From: CBFIJI01 sp965662885
GTDB lineage: Bacteria; Bacteroidota; Bacteroidia; Flavobacteriales; Flavobacteriaceae
Assembly (NCBI GenBank): GCA_965662885.1
Contig: CBFIJI010000107.1
Span: 1-6,853, forward strand
Direction: 5' to 3'
Length of the DNA: 6,853 nucleotides
Shown here: positions 1 to 5,371 of the stretch, piece after piece
Layout of the letters: each line of letters opens with the position of its first letter
Numbering within the stretch: position 1 is the first letter of the stretch
Program-made: the position numbers and the translations under genes
Notes under the pieces: generated by a model
Told to the model about the DNA's origin: nothing
What the model saw: only the letters and a program-made list of their open reading frames with translations
Database searches by the model: none

Positions 1-22
1 GGTCTTGATAAAATACAGTTAC

Positions 23-907
23 CTAGATATCCGATTTTTTTGCTTTGTAAATGACATTAAGTGCCAAGCCAAAAATGACTAAAAAAGTACCCAAAAGATG
101 CAAAAAGGTATAGGTTTCTTTAAAGAGAAAGACCCCAAATGAAAGGGTGACGATAACCTCAACATATTTAAAAGGTGCCACCATGTAAGCCTGTGCGTTT
201 TGAAAAGCTTTAGTCATAAAAAGTTGACCAAAATAGCCAAATATTCCTAGTGACAATAAAAGTAAGAGGTCAGAAGATGAGGGCGTTTTCCAAGTAAAAA
301 TACTCCCTACTCCCCCTACAAGGGTCGCAATTATCATAAAATAATGAACCACAACCACGGGATGATCTTCTTTACCAATCATGGAAATTAAAATATAAAC
401 CACCGCAGAAAAAAAAGCTGCTAAAAGAACAAGTAATAATCCAAAAGAATTTAAACTAGTATCGAACCCTTTGATTAGTGCTACCCCTAAAAAGGCAACT
501 AAAAAAAATACCCATTGGATATTTTTAATTTTTTCCTTGAGAAAAAAGACCGCCAATATTGCTGCAAAAATGGGTGCTAAGTAACGTAATGTAACAGCGC
601 TACCAATGGAAATATAATGAATAGCACCAAAAAAAAGCGACATCGAGGTCACTCCAAACAAACCGCGAAATACCAAAAGCTTTTTTTGATTTCCCCAAAC
701 GTTAATTTTTTTGTATTTCAAATAAGTAAAGGTCAAAAACAAAGAACCAAGCGCTCTAAAAAAAACCAATTGAAACGTATCGTAATGAACCAAATACTTG
801 ATCAATGCATTCATTAATGCAAATGAAAAAGTGCTTAAAAGCATATAGCGGATAGCGGGGTAAAGAGATTGCACTTTTTTTTTACAAATATGACCAAATA
901 ACACCAA
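23..907 (-). CDS. DMT-superfamily (EamA-type) membrane permease
   Basis: This is a polytopic inner-membrane protein of about 294 residues with roughly ten hydrophobic segments (about residues 20-40, 45-63, 78-96, 103-122, 131-146, 155-175, 184-205, 212-232, 240-262 and 267-286). They fall into two repeated halves of five, the usual EamA x2 layout of drug/metabolite transporters. The first half ends in the typical 'RYLAPIFAAILAVFFLKEK' run (109-126) and the second in 'LFKETYTFLHLLGTFLVIFG' (261-280). Both show the family's small-residue helix followed by (K)E and a basic or aromatic loop. Length is normal for the family. The substrate cannot be read from sequence. The start is uncertain: the longest frame opens at a TTG (907), a GTG at 874 follows directly after nine A's, and the first ATG is at 844, which would cut into the first membrane helix. 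I think 874 or 907 is right. The gene diverges from the TauE-type gene across 79 bases; its terminator is probably outside the window. Confidence 0.88.
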   Translation of the reverse strand: MVLFGHICKKKVQSLYPAIRYMLLSTFSFALMNALIKYLVHYDTFQLVFFRALGSLFLTFTYLKYKKINVWGNQKKLLVFRGLFGVTSMSLFFGAIHYISIGSAVTLRYLAPIFAAILAVFFLKEKIKNIQWVFFLVAFLGVALIKGFDTSLNSFGLLLVLLAAFFSAVVYILISMIGKEDHPVVVVHYFMIIATLVGGVGSIFTWKTPSSSDLLLLLSLGIFGYFGQLFMTKAFQNAQAYMVAPFKYVEVIVTLSFGVFLFKETYTFLHLLGTFLVIFGLALNVIYKAKKSDI

Positions 908-963
908 ATAAACTAATTCATAAAACTGCCAATAATTTGAATAAGGTCTGAATCATTAAATAG

Positions 964-971
964 TATATTCG
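964..971 (+). promoter_or_regulatory. Possible weak -7 element before the TauE-type gene
   Basis: TATATTCG matches the Bacteroidota -7 consensus TAnnTTTG at all but one position and lies 15 bases before the ATG at 987. The nearest upstream TTTG (936-939) is 24 bases away, somewhat far for a -33 element. The heptamer TATATTC is repeated at 979-985, which weakens the case that the first copy is special. This is a guess based on position and one imperfect motif. Confidence 0.2.
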
Positions 972-986
972 TTTAAAATATATTCA

Positions 987-1736
987 ATGAGCGAAACCAT
1001 TCCTTTTTTAAGTCTTTCTTTTTTGATTGCTGCTAGTTGTAGCTTTTTTCTTGGAATTGCAAAGTCAGGGGTTAAAGGTCTGGCTGCATTAATTGTCACA
1101 GGATTAGCGCTTGTTTATGGCGCTAGAGAATCTACGGGGATTTTGATGCCTTTATTAATTTGTGGCGATGTATTTGCGGTAATCTACTACAAACGCCATG
1201 TAAAATGGTATTACATTAAAAAATTACTGCCTTGGATGATTGCTGGGGTTTTGATTGGTGTTGTTGGAGGCGAATCTATAGATGAACGGAACTTTAAATT
1301 TTGGATGGCCATTATCATTCTGATTAGTGTTCTTATGATGTATTATTTTGAAACTAGAAAAAACAAACAAATTCCAACCCATTGGAGTTTTGGAGGAGTG
1401 ATGGGGATCATGGCCGGCTTTACAACCATGGTCGGAAATTTGGCAGGAGCTTTTGCCAACATTTATTTTTTGGCCATGCGACTTCCTAAAAACGAATTTA
1501 TTGGAACAGCAGCATGGTTATTTTTTATTATCAACCTCTTTAAAGTTCCTTTTCATATTTGGGTATGGGAAACAATGGATACTACTGCTTTTAAAATCAG
1601 TTTAAGCTTAATTCCCTTCTTACTTCTCGGTCTTATCTCTGGAGTGCAATTGGTCAATAAAATAAATAACACCACCTATAGAAAGCTGATTTTAATTTTA
1701 ACAGCCATAGGTGGATTACTGATTTTATTCCGATAA
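987..1736 (+). CDS. TauE/SafE-family (sulfite exporter-like) membrane permease
   Basis: The product is a 249-residue integral membrane protein with about eight hydrophobic helices (roughly 5-25, 31-46, 50-68, 79-95, 105-121, 134-160, 172-191, 203-223, with a last one at 231-248). Family marks are 'FFLGIAKSGVKGL' near the N-terminus (20-32), 'GDVFAVIYYKRHVKW' (60-74) and the long second-half block with 'GNLAGAFANIYFLAMRLPKNEFIGT' features (150-174), followed by 'FKVPFH' (185-190). Known members export sulfite, sulfoacetate or other small organic anions, but the family is broad and the substrate here is not determined. No sulfur-metabolism gene lies nearby. The ATG at 987 is preceded by an A/T-only stretch with no Shine-Dalgarno sequence, normal for this phylum. 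It is followed on the same strand by the glycosylasparaginase after 129 bases, with a likely promoter in between, so co-transcription is doubtful. Confidence 0.9.
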   Translation: MSETIPFLSLSFLIAASCSFFLGIAKSGVKGLAALIVTGLALVYGARESTGILMPLLICGDVFAVIYYKRHVKWYYIKKLLPWMIAGVLIGVVGGESIDERNFKFWMAIIILISVLMMYYFETRKNKQIPTHWSFGGVMGIMAGFTTMVGNLAGAFANIYFLAMRLPKNEFIGTAAWLFFIINLFKVPFHIWVWETMDTTAFKISLSLIPFLLLGLISGVQLVNKINNTTYRKLILILTAIGGLLILFR

Positions 1737-1780
1737 TAGCAGCTTTAATGTCTTAGTAGTAAAATAATTTTTAACTTGTT

Positions 1781-1788
1781 TAGGTTTG
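1781..1788 (+). promoter_or_regulatory. Candidate Bacteroidota -7 promoter element for the glycosylasparaginase
   Basis: TAGGTTTG is a perfect match to the -7 consensus TAnnTTTG used by the Bacteroidota primary sigma factor. It lies 77 bases before the TTG start at 1866, so transcription would begin near 1793-1796 with an untranslated leader of about 70 bases. There is no good TTG at the -33 position; the closest are TTAG (1753-1756) and TAG (1757-1759). The match and location are seen; the function is inferred. Confidence 0.4.
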
Positions 1789-1790
1789 TC

Positions 1791-1806
1791 ATTGTTTTTA
1801 AACAAT
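1791..1806. repeat. Inverted repeat ATTGTTT-TT-AAACAAT between the TauE-type gene and the glycosylasparaginase
   Basis: Two perfect 7-base arms (1791-1797 and 1800-1806) are separated by TT. In RNA it could fold as a 6-bp stem with a 4-base loop, but no U-run follows on the plus strand, so it is a poor intrinsic terminator. It begins three bases after the TAGGTTTG element and would cover the transcription start of a promoter there. That suits an operator or a leader hairpin, but A/T-rich DNA makes such repeats by chance fairly often. Confidence 0.35.
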
Positions 1807-1865
1807 AAATTAAGACTCGCCGCATCGTTCTTAAAATTGAATAATAGCCCTCTAAAACAACAAAT

Positions 1866-2849
1866 TTGAAAAGACGTACGTTTATTAACCACTCCGTAAA
1901 CAGTGGGTTTGGAATGCTCATTGCTCCTCCCTTCTTAGCTTCTTGTAATAATAATCAAAAGGATATGGGACCCAATACTATTTCACCAATTTCGATCAGC
2001 ACATGGAACACCTCTAGTGCCAATTCTCTGGCAGGAAACGCCTTAATGAAAGGAAAAACTGCCTTAGATGCAGCTATTGAAGGTGTAGCCTTTGAAGAAA
2101 TGAACAAGTCAAATACTACCGTGGGATGGGGTGGTGCTCCAGATCGTGATGGAAATGTTAGTTTGGATGCTTGTGTTATGGATGATAAAGGAAATTGTGG
2201 AGCAGTTCTTGCTGTTCGCGATGTCGTTCATGTTGCAGCACTTGCCCGCGATGTAATGGAGAAAACACCTCATGTAATTCTTGCAGGTGAAGGGGCAAGA
2301 AAATTTGCCCTAGCTCAAGGGTATAAAACAGAAAATCTACTGACAGAAGATTCCAAAAAAGCCTGGCAAGAATGGCTTAAAAAAGGGAATTACGCCCCAG
2401 AAATCAATGTTGAAAACCACGATACTATTGGGATACTTTGTCGTGATCAATGGGGTAATCTATCTGGTGCATGTACCACAAGTGGTCTTGCTTATAAAAT
2501 GATGGGGCGTGTGGGTGATTCTCCCATCATTGGATCAGGATTGTTCATTGATAATGAAGTTGGAGGTGCAGTGGCAACTGGAATGGGAGAAGAAGTCATT
2601 AAAACGGTAGGTAGCTTTTTAATTGTAGAGTTAATGCGGCAAGGAAAAAGTCCTCAAGAAGCCTGCGAAGAAGCTATCGACAGAATTGTCACAAAACAAA
2701 AAGGAAAGCCCTCTTTTCAAGTCGCTTATATCGCCATGAATAAAAGTGGTGCTGTTGGTGCTTCTAGCATCCATGCTGGGTTTAGTTATATGAAATACGA
2801 AAACAATGTCAATGAAAATATAGTTCCAAGCTCAAAATTCAACGCTTAA
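1866..2849 (+). CDS. N4-(beta-N-acetylglucosaminyl)-L-asparaginase (glycosylasparaginase), Tat-type lipoprotein precursor
   Basis: The enzyme cleaves the GlcNAc-Asn bond of asparagine-linked glycan remnants, releasing aspartate and a glycosylamine. It is an N-terminal nucleophile hydrolase made as an inactive precursor that cuts itself before the catalytic threonine. Here this is the D186/T187 bond in 'NHDTIG' (184-189), giving an alpha chain of about 160 residues and a beta chain of 141. Substrate-site residues known from the Elizabethkingia enzyme are kept: W47 in 'STWN', R215 and D218 in 'GRVGDSP', and T238-G239 in 'ATGMGEE'. The N-terminus has a twin-arginine motif (K2-R3-R4-T5-F6-I7), a hydrophobic stretch and a lipobox L24-A25-S26-C27, so it is probably a Tat-exported lipoprotein. 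Residues just after C27 (NNNQKD) are not acidic, so surface export is not indicated. The start is TTG: an in-frame TAG lies at 1845-1847, there is no upstream ATG in frame, and the TTG gives the complete signal. Length is typical. It converges with cutC. Confidence 0.94.
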   Translation: MKRRTFINHSVNSGFGMLIAPPFLASCNNNQKDMGPNTISPISISTWNTSSANSLAGNALMKGKTALDAAIEGVAFEEMNKSNTTVGWGGAPDRDGNVSLDACVMDDKGNCGAVLAVRDVVHVAALARDVMEKTPHVILAGEGARKFALAQGYKTENLLTEDSKKAWQEWLKKGNYAPEINVENHDTIGILCRDQWGNLSGACTTSGLAYKMMGRVGDSPIIGSGLFIDNEVGGAVATGMGEEVIKTVGSFLIVELMRQGKSPQEACEEAIDRIVTKQKGKPSFQVAYIAMNKSGAVGASSIHAGFSYMKYENNVNENIVPSSKFNA

Positions 2850-3008
2850 TTTATTTCTCAAGTATTATAAGTATTAAAAAAATAAACACCTTAAAATAAG
2901 TAAGATTCATCAGTAAGGTAATTTGATCTGCCATTAAAAAAAGGAATTATCCTAAAGTTTAAAAATCATCTTCAAAAAAAACACCATAGCATCAAATAAA
3001 AAAGAAAT
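2850..3008. other. Convergent intergenic region between the glycosylasparaginase and cutC
   Basis: These 159 bases are very A/T-rich and have no credible open reading frame. They hold a 9-base tandem duplication (AAGTATTAT/AAGTATTAA, 2860-2877) and a widely spaced inverted repeat ACCTTA...TAAGGT (2888-2893 and 2914-2919). The only terminator-like element points towards cutC termination and is listed separately. I see no convincing terminator for the plus-strand gene. Confidence 0.6.
2935..2953 (-). terminator. Weak possible intrinsic terminator of cutC
   Basis: Read on the minus strand, AGGA-TAAT-TCCT is followed directly by a run of T's. This resembles a short hairpin plus U-tract located 56 bases after the cutC stop codon. 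The stem has only four base pairs, well below a normal strong terminator, so this is a tentative call. Confidence 0.25.
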
Positions 3009-3731
3009 TTAAGATTTTACCTGTGCTACAATAGCACTAATCGCCTTTTTATCCGAAGAACCTATCGGCTGTTGCAAAAAAGAAAAATTTGCATTGATTC
3101 CTGAAGGAATGGTCAATGGAGGATGTGCTTTAAATGCAGAAAAGTGAAGTGCTTCAAAGCCAGCATTTTTAAATAATTCACAATTTTCAGGGCGTATTCC
3201 CCCACCAGGCATTATTGTAATTCTTTTCTTACTTAATCCTAGTAATTTCTTGAGCAGTGGTAAGCCTAAAACTGCATTTTCTTGTTGACCAGAAGTCAAT
3301 ATCCGTTGAAACCCTAAATCTATCAATTCTTCCAAACTGCTTTCAGGATTCAAAACAACATCAAACGCTCGATGAAACGTCACCTCCATTGGTTGTGCTA
3401 AGGTAATCAAGGACATTAACAATTGATGGGGAAGTTTAAATTCAGAAGTTAAAGCACCAATTACCACACCACTACAGCCCGCCTCTTTAGCAGCCAGAAT
3501 ATCAGCTTTCATTATGTCGATTTCTGCATCAGAAAAACAAAAATGACCACTCCTTGGCCGTATTAAACTATGAATGGGTAAAGCACTACAAGCAACTGCA
3601 GAACGCATCAGACCGAAAGAAGGTGTTATCCCACCCGTTGCCAGTTCACTACATAATTCAATACGATCAGCACCAGAAATTTCAGCATTCTTTATGGAAG
3701 CAATATTGGTGGCACAAATTTCTACTAGCAT
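3009..3731 (-). CDS. cutC: CutC-family TIM-barrel protein (named copper homeostasis protein)
   Basis: This 240-residue protein is cytoplasmic, with no signal peptide or membrane segment. It carries the CutC family blocks in order: 'GADRIELC' (20-27) followed by 'GGITPS', 'IRPRSGHFCFS' (57-67), 'VTFHRAFD' (117-124), 'ILTSGQ' (144-149), 'MPGGGIRPEN' (174-183) and 'HFSA' (196-199). These are the conserved barrel-strand ends seen in the E. coli and human proteins. Length is close to the family norm. The copper role comes from early E. coli genetics and has been questioned since; the conserved acidic, arginine and histidine residues look more like an enzyme active site of unknown substrate. No copper ATPase, chaperone or sensor is nearby; its neighbours are a glycosylasparaginase (convergent) and glpK (divergent). 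The ATG at 3731 starts directly at the conserved 'LVEICA' strand, so no other start is needed. There is no Shine-Dalgarno sequence. Confidence 0.93.
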   Translation of the reverse strand: MLVEICATNIASIKNAEISGADRIELCSELATGGITPSFGLMRSAVACSALPIHSLIRPRSGHFCFSDAEIDIMKADILAAKEAGCSGVVIGALTSEFKLPHQLLMSLITLAQPMEVTFHRAFDVVLNPESSLEELIDLGFQRILTSGQQENAVLGLPLLKKLLGLSKKRITIMPGGGIRPENCELFKNAGFEALHFSAFKAHPPLTIPSGINANFSFLQQPIGSSDKKAISAIVAQVKS

Positions 3732-3739
3732 ACAATTTA

Positions 3740-3756
3740 AAATTAACGTTTAATTT
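3740..3756. repeat. Inverted repeat just upstream of cutC
   Basis: Two perfect 7-base arms, AAATTAA (3740-3746) and TTAATTT (3750-3756), flank CGT. The element starts nine bases upstream of the cutC ATG, where it could overlap the leader or the promoter. It is built almost only of A and T, so chance occurrence is quite possible. Confidence 0.25.
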
Positions 3757-3789
3757 ATACAATCAAAAGGCATAAACCCTAATTTGTTA

Positions 3790-3841
3790 TAAATAGTTCT
3801 ATTTAAATTTAAAGTGAACATTAAAATTTCTAAATTTAGAA
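3790..3841 (+). promoter_or_regulatory. Cluster of palindromes upstream of glpK, candidate operator region
   Basis: Within 52 bases there are three symmetrical elements. The first is TAAATAG-TT-CTATTTA (3790-3805). The second is a 12-base perfect palindrome TTTAAATTTAAA (3802-3813) sitting at the centre of a wider dyad, with GTTC at 3796-3799 mirrored by GAAC at 3816-3819, so 10 of 12 pairs match over 24 bases. The third is a 14-base perfect palindrome TTCTAAATTTAGAA (3828-3841). The last two share the core TAAATTTA, 27 bases apart. They end 37 bases before the glpK ATG, where an operator for a glycerol regulator would be expected. The symmetry is seen directly; regulation is inferred, and A/T richness lowers the significance. 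Confidence 0.4.
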
Positions 3842-3878
3842 GCAATAGAACACATTAGTGTTATTTTCTTATAAAAAA

Positions 3879-5357
3879 ATGAAACAATATATCTTAGCCA
3901 TTGATGCTGGAACAACAAGTTCAAGAGCCATCATATTTGACCATAGTGGAAAAGCTGTTGGAATTGCTCAACATGAGTTCACCCAACACTTTCCCAAAGA
4001 AAGTTGGGTAGAACACGATGCCATTGAAATTTGGAATACCCAACTAAAAGCCATCAAAGAAGTCCTCGTAACTACAGGAATCAATCCAGAATCCATCAAT
4101 GCCATCGGAATTACCAATCAACGAGAAACCACTGTTATTTGGGATAAAACCACAGGTTTACCCATACACAATGCTATTGTTTGGCAAGATCGAAGAACCG
4201 CCGATGTCTGTGAAGACCTTCAAAAAGCTGGTAAATCACAATTGTTTTACGATAAAACAGGCCTACTATTAGATGCTTATTTTTCGGGAACTAAAATTCA
4301 GTGGATACTTGATCAAGATCCCCAATATCGAAAAAAAGCAGCTGCTGGAGATTTAGCTTTTGGAACAATAGACAGTTGGTTGATTTGGAAACTTACCCAT
4401 GGAAAATCACATATTACTGATGTTACCAATGCCAGTAGAACCCTTTTGTTTAATATCCATACACTAACATGGGATGACGAATTGTTGGAAGTATTAAACA
4501 TTCCCAGAAACATTCTTCCCGAAGTGGTTGCCTCTTCTGAAAAAGCGGCTATTCTTGCCAATGATATCTTAGGAGTTCCGATTCCTATAAGCGGAATTGC
4601 TGGCGACCAGCAAGCAGCTCTTTTTGGTCAATTGTGTGTTCAACCAGGTGACATTAAAAACACTTATGGAACTGGCTGCTTTTGTATTATGAATACCGGA
4701 AAAAACCCTGTAGTATCCAAAAATAAAATGTTAACCACCATCGGTTGGAAAATTAATGGAGAAGTGACCTATGCCCTTGAAGGGAGTATTTTTGTAGCCG
4801 GAGCATTGATACAATGGCTTCGTGATCAATTGGAAATTATCGGAGATGCCGCTGAAGTAGAACAATTGGCACAAACTGTTGAAAATAATGGTGGGGTTAC
4901 TTTTATTCCAGCCTTGTCTGGTCTTGGTGCACCGTATTGGGATCCACATGCTACTGGAGCCATAATGGGTATCACACGAGGTACCCAAAAAGGACATATT
5001 GCACGAGCTGCATTGGAAGCCATTGCCCTTCGAACACGTGAAATTATTGTAGAGATGCAAAAAGATGCCAACACCACATTTAAAACCCTTAAAGTTGATG
5101 GAGGTGCAAGTAATAATAATTTATTGATGCAAATTCAAGCAGACCTCCTCGATGCTATCGTTGTTCGGCCAAAAACAACAGAAACCACCGCCTTAGGGGC
5201 TGCATTTTTTGCAGGACTGGCAACTGGATATTGGGAATCCATTGATAGTTTAAAACAAAGTTGGGAGATTGACGCTGAATTCAGTCCACAACCCAATGCA
5301 ATGTCAGCAACCATTATCAGTAACTGGGAGCAAAAAGTAAAACAAATACTTTCCTAA
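3879..5357 (+). CDS. glpK: Glycerol kinase
   Basis: The enzyme phosphorylates glycerol with ATP to sn-glycerol 3-phosphate in the cytoplasm, the first step of glycerol use. It is a FGGY-family kinase of 492 residues, normal length. Visible motifs are the phosphate loop 'DAGTTSSR' (9-16), glycerol contacts R82-E83 in 'NQRETT' and Y134 in 'DAYFSGTK', 'FGTIDSW' (161-167), catalytic D243 in 'GIAGDQQAALFG' and the FGGY signature 'GAIMGITRG...HIARAALE' (360-380). The E. coli fructose-1,6-bisphosphate loop (GGTR before 'IPISGIAGD') is absent: here the segment reads 'DILGVPIPISGIAGD'. There is also no histidine in that region for PTS phosphorylation as in Gram-positive enzymes, so neither classical control is indicated. 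I chose the ATG at 3879 over a GTG at 3858 because it places Met two residues before the first beta strand as in homologues and follows an A-run typical of this phylum. It is followed by glpD after 14 bases. Confidence 0.97.
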   Translation: MKQYILAIDAGTTSSRAIIFDHSGKAVGIAQHEFTQHFPKESWVEHDAIEIWNTQLKAIKEVLVTTGINPESINAIGITNQRETTVIWDKTTGLPIHNAIVWQDRRTADVCEDLQKAGKSQLFYDKTGLLLDAYFSGTKIQWILDQDPQYRKKAAAGDLAFGTIDSWLIWKLTHGKSHITDVTNASRTLLFNIHTLTWDDELLEVLNIPRNILPEVVASSEKAAILANDILGVPIPISGIAGDQQAALFGQLCVQPGDIKNTYGTGCFCIMNTGKNPVVSKNKMLTTIGWKINGEVTYALEGSIFVAGALIQWLRDQLEIIGDAAEVEQLAQTVENNGGVTFIPALSGLGAPYWDPHATGAIMGITRGTQKGHIARAALEAIALRTREIIVEMQKDANTTFKTLKVDGGASNNNLLMQIQADLLDAIVVRPKTTETTALGAAFFAGLATGYWESIDSLKQSWEIDAEFSPQPNAMSATIISNWEQKVKQILS

Positions 5358-5371
5358 ATAAATCGTTAGAA

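Noticed and set aside
1..22. Possible end of another gene at the left edge
   Set aside because: Only 22 bases remain after the DMT permease stop; nothing can be supported.
617..817. Plus-strand open frame of 66 codons opposite the DMT permease
   Set aside because: Its Lys/Arg/Gln-rich translation is what A-rich complement of hydrophobic codons yields; the membrane protein on the other strand is clearly the real gene.
2888..2919. ACCTTA...TAAGGT as a terminator stem for the glycosylasparaginase gene
   Set aside because: The arms are six bases with a 20-base loop and no U-run, so it does not look like an intrinsic terminator.
3554..3775. Plus-strand open frame of 73 codons over the cutC 5' end
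   Set aside because: Mostly antisense to well-conserved cutC codons and ends in the A/T-rich intergenic region; no motif or plausible start signal.
3858..3878. GTG at 3858 as the start of glpK
   Set aside because: It would add seven residues (MLFSYKK) not expected before the first beta strand; ATG at 3879 with its A-rich leader is a better fit.
4313..4561. Minus-strand open frame of 82 codons opposite glpK
   Set aside because: Shadow of glpK with no start context or motif.
4731..5060. Minus-strand open frame of 109 codons opposite glpK
   Set aside because: It lies wholly inside glpK, whose protein is fully conserved there; the antisense translation is rich in Cys, Ser and Asn and shows no family motif.
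4826..5077. Second minus-strand open frame of 83 codons opposite glpK
   Set aside because: It overlaps the previous shadow frame in another register and matches no recognisable protein; glpK explains the bases.
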